Assembly: GCF_015207755.1 (NCBI RefSeq)
Contig: NZ_JADEWH010000001.1
Location: forward strand, 372,001 to 436,000
Length of the DNA stretch: 64,000 nt
Origin: Nodularia sp. LEGE 06071
GTDB taxonomy: Bacteria; Cyanobacteriota; Cyanobacteriia; Cyanobacteriales; Nostocaceae
Direction of reading: 5' to 3'
Each line of letters opens with the position of its first letter. Position 1 is the stretch's first letter. The notes below the pieces were generated by a model, which worked only from the letters and a program-made list of their open reading frames with translations, was not told the DNA's origin and did not search any database. Positions 26,254 to 35,692 of this stretch are shown here, in pieces. The position numbers and the translations under genes were made by a program.

Positions 26254-27081
26254 ATGCACTGGTTGTTTACGGGACGTTTAAGAGTAGATAAAATAACGGT
26301 TAAGATTGCGGACTTACCACAATCTTTGCAAGGTACAAAGCTGGTACAGTTGACAGACTTTCACTATGATGGTGTGAGAATTTCTGAAGAACTTTTAGCA
26401 CAAGCGATCGCCGCTAGTAATGAAGCTGAACCCGATATAATTCTCTTAACTGGCGACTATGTAACCGACGATCCTACACCAATTCACGAACTAGCTTTAC
26501 GACTGAAACATTTACAAAGTCGTTGCGGTATTTATGCCGTCCTCGGCAACCATGATATACATTACAAGCACTCCCAAGCAGAAATTACATCCGCCCTCAC
26601 TAGCATTGATGTTCATGTCCTGTGGAATGAAATCGCCTATCCTTTAGGACAAGAGTTACCAATAGTAGGGCTAGCTGATTATTGGTCAAGGGAATTCAAC
26701 CCCTCACCAGTTATGGATAGACTCCATTCAGGTACACCCCGCATTGTATTATCCCATAACCCAGATACTGCCAAAATTTTGGAAAAGTGGCGCGTTGATT
26801 TGCAACTATCTGGACATACCCACGGAGGTCATATTGTGATACCAGGACTTGGCCCTGCCATTTTTCATTATCAAAAGCTGCTGAAACAACTTCCTAAAAA
26901 AGTGCGCCGTTGGGAACCATTATTACTAGGAGATTGCTCAAAAGTCGTTAAATATTGGGAGTGGGCAAAAGGTTTTCACCAAGTGTCAAATAATCAATTA
27001 TACGTCAATCGCGGCTTAGGAACTTATCGTCCAGGACGTTTATTTTGTCCACCCGAAGTTACTGTAATTACGTTAATTTAG
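26254..27081 (+). CDS. Metallophosphoesterase (YaeI-like), second of a tandem pair
   Basis: A 275-residue paralogue of the preceding gene, with the same motifs in the same order (QLTDFHYDG, LLTGDYV, VLGNHDIH, LSHNPD, LSGHTHGGH). By eye it is about 60-65% identical to the first copy, including shared tracts such as LWNEIAYPxGxELP. Differences concentrate in the C-terminal third (HYQKLLKQLPKKVRRWEPLL against a more basic segment). All metal ligands are kept in both copies, so both should be active. The pair arose by tandem duplication and has since diverged. Confidence 0.9.
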   Translation: MHWLFTGRLRVDKITVKIADLPQSLQGTKLVQLTDFHYDGVRISEELLAQAIAASNEAEPDIILLTGDYVTDDPTPIHELALRLKHLQSRCGIYAVLGNHDIHYKHSQAEITSALTSIDVHVLWNEIAYPLGQELPIVGLADYWSREFNPSPVMDRLHSGTPRIVLSHNPDTAKILEKWRVDLQLSGHTHGGHIVIPGLGPAIFHYQKLLKQLPKKVRRWEPLLLGDCSKVVKYWEWAKGFHQVSNNQLYVNRGLGTYRPGRLFCPPEVTVITLI

Positions 27082-27125
27082 CCCATAGTTATTTATTAGT
27101 TATACCGCATAAACAATGTTTGCTC

Positions 27126-27172
27126 GTAGTCAGGACTTTAGTCCTGAAGTTAGGGACTGAAGTTTCTACTAC
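27126..27172. repeat. Small inverted repeat around AGGACTTTAGTCC
   Basis: GTAGT at 27126 and ACTAC at 27172 bracket an imperfect palindrome with the core AGGACT/AGTCCT. It lies between the convergent phosphoesterase and MerR genes and resembles a dispersed Nostoc repeat type. It could also stop transcription. Confidence 0.45.
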
Positions 27173-27233
27173 AAACCTTTTACTACTCGCTGAAATATTC
27201 GCTCTACTGTATGTTTACTCATGCTTTTATGAA

Positions 27234-27602
27234 TTAGCCAACCGCATCTGCTTCTTGCTTCAACTTCCTTAATTTGGCAGCTAAGTAGGATTTCATTTCA
27301 CTCAGATTTTGGATCTTTTTAGCAATTTGTTCAAGTTTGCTCTCGATGATTCTGATTTGTTCGCCTGGGGGAATTGCATCATTTTCCCATTGATCAATTA
27401 GCTGTTTGATCTCTTTGAGAGTAAATCCGAGTCCTTTTGCCTTGTTGATCAAAAAAAGACGTTCTACCGTTGTTGCGTCGTATTGTTTGTAAATTCTGCT
27501 TCCAGCCGGCTGGTCACTTGCCGTGATTAACCCCATTTTTTCGTAAAAGCGGATAGTGTCTTTCGATAAATTCGTTTTCTTGGACAGTTCACCAATCAAC
27601 AT
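27234..27602 (-). CDS. MerR family transcriptional regulator
   Basis: About 122 residues: a winged HTH of MerR type (MLIGELSKKTNLSKDTIRFYEKMGLI...RIYKQYD) and a C-terminal coiled coil (IRIIESKLEQIAKKIQNLSEMKSYL). There are no conserved metal-binding cysteines, so it is probably not a CueR/ZntR metal sensor; an organic or redox effector is more likely. The open frame goes back to 27647, but the family N-terminus MLIGELS supports ATG 27602. It is divergent from an SDR gene whose promoter has the palindromic spacer expected for MerR control. Confidence 0.9.
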   Translation of the reverse strand: MLIGELSKKTNLSKDTIRFYEKMGLITASDQPAGSRIYKQYDATTVERLFLINKAKGLGFTLKEIKQLIDQWENDAIPPGEQIRIIESKLEQIAKKIQNLSEMKSYLAAKLRKLKQEADAVG

Positions 27603-27625
27603 CACAGAGACCTCAGATATTTTAC

Positions 27626-27657
27626 TTGACTGTGGAGTATAGTCCACAGTTTAAGCT
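27626..27657 (+). promoter_or_regulatory. MerR-type promoter/operator for the SDR gene
   Basis: A -35-like TTGACT (27626-27631) and a -10-like TTAAGC/TAAGCT (27651-27657) are separated by an overlong 19-20 bp spacer. The spacer is almost filled by an inverted repeat with arms CTGTGGA and TCCACAG (27630-27636 and 27643-27649). Overlong spacers with such dyads are the hallmark of MerR-activated promoters. The SDR gene starts 37 bp downstream. Confidence 0.8.
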
Positions 27658-27693
27658 GTGTGATAGCAAAATTAAATTTTCTAGTGAGCAAGA

Positions 27694-28503
27694 ATGAGTA
27701 AAACTGTGTTGATTACAGGTGCTTCTAGTGGGATTGGTGAAGCAACAGCCAAGTATTTTCTACAGCAAGGCTGGAACGTTGCCGCAACGATGCGTTCACC
27801 CAGGAAGACTGATAATTGGGCAAAGGGAAAGAACATAATATATCCGCTTCTTGATGTCACTAAACCTGAGACAATTTCTGCGGCAATTCGCGAGACATTA
27901 GAACATTTTGGACATATTGAAGTTTTGGTGAATAATGCAGGATATGCACTCATGGGACCAATTGAAGGTGTCACATCTGAGCAATTAGAACATCAGTTTC
28001 AAACTAATTTTTTTGGGCTTGTATCCACAATACAAACCCTCCTTCCCGTTTTTCGCCAACAGGGTAGAGGCACAATTATCAACGTGTCTTCTATTGGCGG
28101 TCGTCTCGCTTTCCCTCTGACATCTTCTTATCATGCAACAAAATGGGCTGTAGAGGGACTTTCTGAGTCTATACGCTATGAATTACGTCCCTTTGGCATT
28201 CGGGTGAAAATTATTGAACCGGGTGGAATTAAGACAAATTTTATCAATCACGGGACAACTTGGGCAAAGCATCCTGACTATACAGAAATGGTGAATCGGA
28301 TGAAGCAGTTCAGTGAGAAGGTCAATGACTCTTTACCAGAACCGGAAGGCGTTGCTAAAACAATTTATCGGGCTGCAACCGACGGAACGCAAAGACTACG
28401 GTATTCTCCTTACGGCGAGGTTTTTTTCTTCTTACACGCAATACTTCCAGATAGATTATGGCGGTCTTTAGTCGGAAATATGATGCTGGGGAAAATGAAG
28501 TAA
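27694..28503 (+). CDS. Short-chain dehydrogenase/reductase
   Basis: A 269-residue classical SDR. The cofactor motif is TGASSGIGEATA, with NNAGYAL, the catalytic Ser in NVSSIGG and YHATK with Tyr and Lys. Arg after the second strand (ATMRSPRK) suggests NADP(H). It ends in a slightly hydrophobic tail. The substrate is unknown. Divergent transcription from a MerR gene with a MerR-type operator suggests induction by a toxic carbonyl or similar effector. ATG 27694 is preceded by GTGAGCAAGA. Confidence 0.9.
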   Translation: MSKTVLITGASSGIGEATAKYFLQQGWNVAATMRSPRKTDNWAKGKNIIYPLLDVTKPETISAAIRETLEHFGHIEVLVNNAGYALMGPIEGVTSEQLEHQFQTNFFGLVSTIQTLLPVFRQQGRGTIINVSSIGGRLAFPLTSSYHATKWAVEGLSESIRYELRPFGIRVKIIEPGGIKTNFINHGTTWAKHPDYTEMVNRMKQFSEKVNDSLPEPEGVAKTIYRAATDGTQRLRYSPYGEVFFFLHAILPDRLWRSLVGNMMLGKMK

Positions 28504-28648
28504 CATCCTCATAATTTTCCTGAAATTTTTAGTCATAATCCTCTGAGTATGCGAACAGATATTAAGTTTTGCATCATGGGTTTGAGGCGATCGCTCATAC
28601 TAGACACGTAGTAAATTTATTTTTAATTCTAGTATGGGAAGTTACAAA

Positions 28649-30395
<1,747 letters not shown>

Positions 30396-30438
30396 GACTA
30401 CTGCTATGATAGTATGTGCTTGCATATGCTTTATAGTT

Positions 30439-30512
30439 GGGGCTGTAGCTCAGTTGGATAGAGCGAGCGCCTCCTAAGCGCTAGGTCGCCGGTTCGAGCC
30501 TGGCCAGTCCCG
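30439..30512 (+). tRNA. tRNA-Arg (anticodon CCU)
   Basis: A complete cloverleaf can be drawn. The acceptor stem is GGGGCTG (30439-30445) with CAGTCCC (30505-30511) and one G-U pair; the D arm is GCTC/GAGC. The anticodon stem AGCGC/GCGCT holds loop CTCCTAA, giving anticodon CCU. The T arm GCCGG/CTGGC holds TTCGAGC, and the discriminator is G. No CCA is encoded. CCU reads the AGG arginine codon. Confidence 0.95.
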
Positions 30513-30986
30513 TCCCCACAAAACAATTCAATGAAAAAGTGAGTCGGAACTGATTGATGAATTTTCCGCTCCAGTTGAGTATATGTCATCAATCACTACA
30601 TATCATGTTAATGCACTTTTAACTGTGTATTGAAATGAAAATGTCAGTTCATATCTAAGTTGATTTGGGAAAAATCTAGTTAAATACTGGATTTATGTTT
30701 TTTCAGAAAAAATCCTGGACTCAATAGACAAAAGTATTGCCAAGTTTGACTGAATATCTAGACTAACGTAAACAGATATAGTAAAATGTACACTTGAGTG
30801 TTTACTAGAAAACAACCACTGTTAATTGCAGTTCCATGTCCAGATAGTAAGCGTGACGTAACAAAGTTACTATATTTCTAAAACACAAGAGTAGTCTAGA
30901 ATTCATTAGTTCGCTAATAAAACCGGATAGAGGGGATTGTAGTTTCTCCAGTACAGGTAAAAGCGTACAAACTAATACTTTGGATA
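30513..30986. other. Intergenic region after tRNA-Arg
   Basis: About 470 bp of A/T-rich sequence without an open frame of note. I see no repeat family, RNA fold or attachment-site duplication of the tRNA 3' end, so there is no sign of an integrated element at this tRNA. The promoter of the DUF218 gene is presumably near its right end. Confidence 0.4.
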
Positions 30987-31586
30987 TTGGTTCATATTAT
31001 TAGCAACTATAGAGCCTTGAAGAATAATCTATTATTTACAGGTCATTCATTTCGGTTTATGGTTTTCGCCCTACCTCTATTAATGTGGTTGGGATACCAG
31101 GAATCGAAAATTGAAAGTTTGCAACCCCAAGCAGTCTTAGTCTTGGGTGGTTCTACGTCACATCTAGAACGAGAGAGATTTACAGCCAATTTTGTCCGCG
31201 AGCATCCAAGTTTACCAATTTGGATTTCTGGTGGTAGTCCACCTAGATCAACTCAAAATGTGTTTGCCAAGGCTGGAGTTGATCCAAAACGATTACACCT
31301 GGATTATGAAGCTGTAGATACTGTTACCAATTTTACTACACTAGTCGATGAGTTGCAAGCTCAAGGTATTAAGAGTGTTTATTTAATTACTTCTGAGTTC
31401 CATATGCGCCGCGCTCGTGTTGTGGGCGAGATAGTTTTGGGGAGTCGGGGTATTCAATTCAAACCTGTGCCAGTACCTTCAAAAAATATGCGTGAACCCG
31501 TGGATAAATCTATCCGTGATGGAGCTAGAGCTTTAATTTGGGTGGCTACTGGTTACACGGGTGCAGAACATAGCAAAAAACAGTGA
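30987..31586 (+). CDS. YdcF/ElyC-like DUF218 family protein
   Basis: A 199-residue protein with one N-terminal hydrophobic segment (MVFALPLLMWLGY). The DUF218 domain follows: AVLVLGGSTSHLERERF, PIWISGGSP, LDYEAVDTVTNFTTLVDEL and SVYLITSEFHMRRARVV. The Asp/Glu and His positions typical of the family are present. E. coli relatives SanA and ElyC affect envelope integrity and peptidoglycan precursor handling. The frame starts at a TTG (30987); ATG 31059 (MVFALPLL) is an alternative that would begin right at the membrane anchor, so the start is uncertain. Confidence 0.82.
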   Translation: MVHIISNYRALKNNLLFTGHSFRFMVFALPLLMWLGYQESKIESLQPQAVLVLGGSTSHLERERFTANFVREHPSLPIWISGGSPPRSTQNVFAKAGVDPKRLHLDYEAVDTVTNFTTLVDELQAQGIKSVYLITSEFHMRRARVVGEIVLGSRGIQFKPVPVPSKNMREPVDKSIRDGARALIWVATGYTGAEHSKKQ

Positions 31587-31665
31587 ATGGGAGATTGGGG
31601 ACTAGGAACTGGGAAGATTTGGATGGGAATTCAGACTCCACCCAAATCTTCAAAGAATTTCTTTC

Positions 31666-31965
31666 CTAGTCTGATGCAGCCATTTCTTTGACTAGAACAT
31701 AGGGCTGAATAATCAGAGTCTGAAATCGTTTGTGGCGATCGCTATTCCAATTTCCCATTTGTGTCTCTGAAGGTTTAGCCATCAATTGCTGATCAATCCA
31801 CTGTTGCACCGATGAAATTTGATCACTGGCGATCGCCACTCCCACATCCAGCAAGTCTAAATCCTGCGCTACCACAATCACCGCATCACGTTGTACATGA
31901 GGAATTAGCCAATCCCACTCAGCCTCATCCAGAATTTCTGTTAGTTCTGTTCTTAAATCCGACAT
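31666..31965 (-). CDS. DUF2288 family protein
   Basis: A 99-residue protein with the DUF2288 pattern: LRTELTEILDEAEWDWLIPHVQRDAVIVVAQDLDLLDVGVAIASD followed by VQQWIDQQLMAKPSE. It is a small soluble protein of unknown function found in cyanobacteria and proteobacteria. It lies 57 bp downstream of plsC on the same strand and may be co-transcribed with it. Confidence 0.82.
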   Translation of the reverse strand: MSDLRTELTEILDEAEWDWLIPHVQRDAVIVVAQDLDLLDVGVAIASDQISSVQQWIDQQLMAKPSETQMGNWNSDRHKRFQTLIIQPYVLVKEMAASD

Positions 31966-32022
31966 AATTCCCCGTCTTGATTCGTCTACGGCCGATTTTA
32001 TAACATTAGTTGTTGCTATTTC

Positions 32023-32661
32023 TTAGCGTCCTAAATCATGTAACTCATTAATTGCTGTCGCACACTGATGTGTCACAGCTTGTAATTCTGCTTTATTAGT
32101 AGAACTGGGCGGATCAATTAATTTGCCAATCCGAATAGTTAAGGGAACTGCACGAGGGATAGCCGAACCTTTTTGTAATATCTTGTCAGAACCCCATAAA
32201 CTCACGGGTAAGAATGGTGCTTGAGCCTTCGCCGCCAATAGTGCAGCCCCTCTTTTCGGATCTGTAATTCTACCATCTGGAGTGCGAGTACCTTCTAAGA
32301 AAACACCTACAGCCCAGCCATTTTCCAGATACTCCAGGGCGGCGCGTATAGAATTGCGATCGCCACTACCCCGACTCACCGGGTAAGCACCATACAATTT
32401 AATTGCTTGTGCCAAAACTGGGACTTCAAATAACTCTTCCTTGGCCATGTACGCCACTGGACGACGGACACAATTAGAGACAATCGGCGGATCAAAGTAA
32501 CTAGCATGATTACTCACTACTACTAGTTTTCCTGATTTGGGGACATTTTCCACCCCATAAATTCGCCCCCGAAAGTAAGTATGAAGCATAGGGCTGACAA
32601 TCGACCACTTAAAAGCGTGGTATAGTGCCAGACTGATTAAAGGTTGGCGTTCTCTGGTCAC
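32023..32661 (-). CDS. plsC: 1-acyl-sn-glycerol-3-phosphate acyltransferase
   Basis: A 212-residue PlsC-type acyltransferase. The catalytic motif is NHASYFDPP (HxxxxD), with FLEGTRTPDGR (block III) and the block IV-like APFLPVSLWGSD. The N-terminal helix is weakly hydrophobic. It acylates lysophosphatidic acid to phosphatidic acid at the membrane. The start is GTG at 32659-32661. A second, more divergent homologue lies at 42991-43716. The fatty-acid genes plsX-fabH-fabD are 2 kb away on the same strand but separated by two unrelated genes. Confidence 0.9.
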   Translation of the reverse strand: MTRERQPLISLALYHAFKWSIVSPMLHTYFRGRIYGVENVPKSGKLVVVSNHASYFDPPIVSNCVRRPVAYMAKEELFEVPVLAQAIKLYGAYPVSRGSGDRNSIRAALEYLENGWAVGVFLEGTRTPDGRITDPKRGAALLAAKAQAPFLPVSLWGSDKILQKGSAIPRAVPLTIRIGKLIDPPSSTNKAELQAVTHQCATAINELHDLGR

Positions 32662-32879
32662 GGAAGATAATTCAATTTATTTGATTAAAATTTAGCATAA
32701 GCGATCGCGATCGCTTTTAGTCAGTCAGTATAGGTAGATTTAGCTTGTTTACAAACTATTTAGGTGCGATAATCACATATTGTAGGCTAGTGGCTAAGTT
32801 GCATCTTTGTATCACTGTGCAGTTCTAAACAACATCCCGCCAATCCCATAGACAGTATTAAAGGTATTTAGTCTCAGTC

Positions 32880-32958
32880 GTAGGGTGTGTTAGCGGTAGC
32901 GTAACGCACCAAAACCTTAATAATGGTGCGTTACGGACTTCATCCTAACGCACCCTAC
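32880..32958. repeat. Nested palindromic MITE-like repeat
   Basis: The outer 14-bp arms GTAGGGTGTGTTAG and CTAACGCACCCTAC (one mismatch) enclose perfect inner arms CGTAACGCACC (32900-32910) and GGTGCGTTACG (32925-32935). The 79-bp unit lies in the plsC to unknown-gene gap. Elements with GGTGCGTTACG arms are widespread in cyanobacteria. It would form a strong double hairpin in RNA. Confidence 0.85.
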
Positions 32959-33038
32959 AATACTTAATTTTTTCATAAATCAAACCGGATTCCTATATTT
33001 TGAGATGCCATTGCATAAGTGTTAAACTTAGCCCTAAT

Positions 33039-34019
33039 CTACTTAATATTAGCTAATTCAGGAAGTGCATCAAAATTGACAGGTATTTTGAGCATCTCTA
33101 GGACTTCAAGGAATAGATGAGGGTTGTCAATATTCTGAATATACACAGTTCTACTACCCCAATGTCCCCAGTTCTTGTTATTCTTGAATTCTAGCTTAGG
33201 TTCAAGTTCAAATCCATCATCATCACTATCAAAATAAAATCTTAACTCTTTAATCTGATGAATAGGAAAAAATGATTTCTGATTCGTTCTAATCCCTTGA
33301 ACACTGACTTTCAATCCCTGAAAATCAACCTCTTTACCACTTTGCAAGTCTGCCATGATTTGAGGCATCAATCTGGATTTGACTAATTTTCCAATCAATT
33401 TAAAGAGAACCCGTGACTTAGAACTACAGCCTGCCACATCAGCATAAATACCAAAAGGCATTTTTTGACGGTTTCCCATATAATATTGATAGCTGATAAT
33501 GTCAGTATAACTAGTCCTTTTCCCATTCACATAGATCGCAGATTCGCTACAGGAAATTCTGATATATTTAATATCTTCATATCTACAATGAATCTCTTGC
33601 TCTCGTCGGAAAAAACCTAACTTAACCTGATATAAACCATGCTCAAAAGCAACGATTCTCTCAGCATATTTTAGTTTAGACGAAACAAAAAATATCCATA
33701 AAACCAAGCCCCAACATACCCCAAACATAATTAGCACAGTTAATGGACTTTCTCGTATGCTTGAAGGTGATAAATTGAGTGAACTTAGAAGTTTGGGATT
33801 CAATGATTCCAAGATATTGCTAAGTCCCTCAATGACCAACAAAAGTGGATACAGACCACAAAGCATAAAAAAGACAATCATCAAACTAAGGATAACAGTC
33901 GCTACCAATTCATTACGTGCAAAATAATTTTTGCACGGGATTTCATCAATTTTCAGAAACTTGCCAAATTGATATTGGAAAGCTATTTCTCTTTCATGAT
34001 CAGACAACTGTGTATACAT
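33039..34019 (-). CDS. Unrecognised membrane protein
   Basis: A 326-residue protein. A cytoplasmic N-terminus is followed by two hydrophobic segments at about residues 39-65 (VILSLMIVFFMLCGLYPLLLV) and 95-115 (VLIMFGVCWGLVLWIFFVSS). The C-terminal soluble part of about 210 residues has a PH-like pattern (IVAFEHGLYQVKLGFFRREQEIHCRYEDIKYI). It may belong to the DUF6585-like group of PH-domain membrane proteins, a weak impression only. It is isolated between a MITE-like repeat and the DUF433 gene. There are no catalytic residues I can point to. Confidence 0.65.
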   Translation of the reverse strand: MYTQLSDHEREIAFQYQFGKFLKIDEIPCKNYFARNELVATVILSLMIVFFMLCGLYPLLLVIEGLSNILESLNPKLLSSLNLSPSSIRESPLTVLIMFGVCWGLVLWIFFVSSKLKYAERIVAFEHGLYQVKLGFFRREQEIHCRYEDIKYIRISCSESAIYVNGKRTSYTDIISYQYYMGNRQKMPFGIYADVAGCSSKSRVLFKLIGKLVKSRLMPQIMADLQSGKEVDFQGLKVSVQGIRTNQKSFFPIHQIKELRFYFDSDDDGFELEPKLEFKNNKNWGHWGSRTVYIQNIDNPHLFLEVLEMLKIPVNFDALPELANIK

Positions 34020-34145
34020 ACTGTTGGTAATTCAACTTGTTTAAATGTGAAAAAAGAATTGATAAAAGTTCAATCCAACCTTCAGCCGCAAGTGTTCCCC
34101 AGAATAAAACAGCATCTCCTGTTAAGTTGTAGTCAATTAAAAAAT

Positions 34146-34529
34146 TCATGATAGGGATGCAATGCGCTCTTTCCAAGATTGGAGTTTTGCGCGTAGAGCT
34201 TCCTGACCAACTTTATTCGGCATAGCTGCAATTGTCGCAAATCTTTCGCGGTTTTTCTCTTGCCAATATTGTCGAATTTCCTCTCCATTTTGGAGAAAAT
34301 TTTGATACTCGGCTGCCATTTCAGAATTATGAGCTTCTATGTAGGCTAAAGCCAAGTTCACCTGCTCATCATTTAGTCCCAGCTTTTCACGAATCAACTT
34401 AGATGGATATTCGGCTTTGAGATAGTCCATCACATCGTACAAAGTAATACGTGTTCCGGCGATAATTAGTCCCCGTTCTGTACGAATAATACCTGGTTGT
34501 CCGTTGGATACGGTTGTCATATCCATCAT
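34146..34529 (-). CDS. DUF433 domain protein (VapB-like antitoxin family)
   Basis: A 127-residue protein. Its N-terminal part is DUF433 (IIRTERGLIIAGTRITLYDVMDYLKAEYPSKLIREKLGLNDEQVNLALAYIEAHN), a small winged-helix-like fold often paired with a PIN-type DUF5615 toxin. The C-terminal half is helical and charged. No toxin gene is next to it; the following gene downstream on this strand is the unknown membrane protein. It may be an orphan antitoxin-like regulator. Confidence 0.82.
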   Translation of the reverse strand: MMDMTTVSNGQPGIIRTERGLIIAGTRITLYDVMDYLKAEYPSKLIREKLGLNDEQVNLALAYIEAHNSEMAAEYQNFLQNGEEIRQYWQEKNRERFATIAAMPNKVGQEALRAKLQSWKERIASLS

Positions 34530-34586
34530 CTCCTAGAAGTTATCTCAGCTGATTCTATTGAATTTTGAATGAACTTGTCCAATACC

Positions 34587-35468
34587 CTATGCTGGCAATT
34601 CCGCAGCATTACGGACATTTTTTAAGATTAAATCAGGAGTGGTACGTTTAATCAAATTAGTTAGCACATTACCTGGGCCAATTTCCACTACTTCCTCAAT
34701 ACCATCTGTTGGTAATTGCAGAGAAATTTCTCGCCAGCGGACTGAACCGGTCATTTGTTGGCTGAGGCGCTGCTTGAGAATCTTCGCATCAGTAGATGGA
34801 AATGGATCTACATTAGACATTACTGGTACAACAACTGGCTGAAATTCCACTGATTCTAAAATGTCTTGGAACTCCGCCGCCGCCGCCGCCATAAAGGGTG
34901 AGTGAAATGCTCCAGAAGTTCTTAAGGGTATAGCACGTTTGGCTTTCACTTGAGACATGACTTCTCGTACAGCTTCTGGAGTCCCAGAAATCACCACCTG
35001 AGCCGGACTGTTATCATTTGCCAAAACTGCATCTGGTGTCTGAGCTAGAACTGTTTCTAACTGTTCACGGTCAAAGTTCATCAAAGCCGCCATCATTCCA
35101 CCGGCGGCACTATCCATGAGTTCAGCCCGACGCTTGACTAGATGTAATCCAGCCGACCACTCAAACACACCTGCAATATAAAGGGCAATGTATTCACCCA
35201 AACTGTGACCAGCGACTACATCTGGTTTATGTCCCCGTTCCCGGAGGATATCAGCCAGGATGCTTTCTACCACATAAAGACTTGGCTGTGTATAGAGCGT
35301 CCGTGATAACTTTTCTTCTTCGCTTTGACATAAGTCGATTACAGACCAGCCCAAAATCGCTTCAGCTTGGGCAAATTTATCTTTAGCACTTGGTATATCT
35401 AATAAGTCAATTCCCATTCCCAGCGCTTGAGAACCTTGTCCGGGAAACACCCATGCAGTTTTAGTCAT
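34587..35468 (-). CDS. fabD: Malonyl-CoA:ACP transacylase
   Basis: A 293-residue FabD. The substrate loop is VFPGQGSQALGMG near the N-terminus; GHSLGEYIAL holds the nucleophilic Ser, GAFHSPFM the catalytic His, and EIGPGNVLTNLIKR lies near the end. It moves malonyl units from CoA to ACP for fatty-acid synthesis. It is the third gene after plsX and fabH, as in many bacteria. Oddly, its ATG (35466-35468) sits in the first unit of a 22-copy heptamer array that forms the whole upstream leader. No Shine-Dalgarno sequence outside the repeat (AAATGAC units) is visible. Confidence 0.95.
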   Translation of the reverse strand: MTKTAWVFPGQGSQALGMGIDLLDIPSAKDKFAQAEAILGWSVIDLCQSEEEKLSRTLYTQPSLYVVESILADILRERGHKPDVVAGHSLGEYIALYIAGVFEWSAGLHLVKRRAELMDSAAGGMMAALMNFDREQLETVLAQTPDAVLANDNSPAQVVISGTPEAVREVMSQVKAKRAIPLRTSGAFHSPFMAAAAAEFQDILESVEFQPVVVPVMSNVDPFPSTDAKILKQRLSQQMTGSVRWREISLQLPTDGIEEVVEIGPGNVLTNLIKRTTPDLILKNVRNAAELPA

Positions 35469-35623
35469 TTGTCATTTGTCATTTGTCATTTGTCATTTGT
35501 CATTTGTCATTTGTCATTTGTCATTTGTCATTTGTCATTTGTCATTTGTCATTTGTCATTTGTCATTTGTCATTTGTCATTTGTCATTTGTCATTTGTCA
35601 TTTGTCATTTGTCATTTGTCATT
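35464..35623. repeat. Heptamer array (GTCATTT)22 in the fabH-fabD gap, covering the fabD start codon
   Basis: Twenty-two exact copies of GTCATTT run from 35464 to 35617, followed by a partial GTCATT. On the fabD strand the unit reads AAATGAC, so every unit offers an ATG. Each ATG opens the mini-frame ATG-ACA-AAT-GAC-AAA-TGA in the array. The array ends inside the fabD start codon. It is a microsatellite, not a CRISPR, because there are no spacers. Confidence 0.97.
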
Positions 35624-35641
35624 GGGAAGTCACAATCTTTT

Positions 35642-35675
35642 CCCCCCTGCTCCCTGCTCCCTGCTCCCCTGCCTC
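35642..35675. repeat. C-rich repeat module, second copy at 41721-41754
   Basis: A 34-bp stretch containing three CCCTGCT heptamers is identical to 41721-41754. In both places it follows CATTGGGAAGT and lies just before the stop codon of a minus-strand gene (fabH here, the hydrolase there). Confidence 0.85.
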
Positions 35676-35692
35676 TTTCTGCCCCCTGCCTC

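Noticed and set aside
30439-30986. Genomic island attachment site at tRNA-Arg
   Set aside because: No duplicate of the tRNA 3' end and no integrase gene nearby.
35464-35623. Possible CRISPR array
   Set aside because: Perfect contiguous 7-bp units without spacers, and no cas genes in the window.
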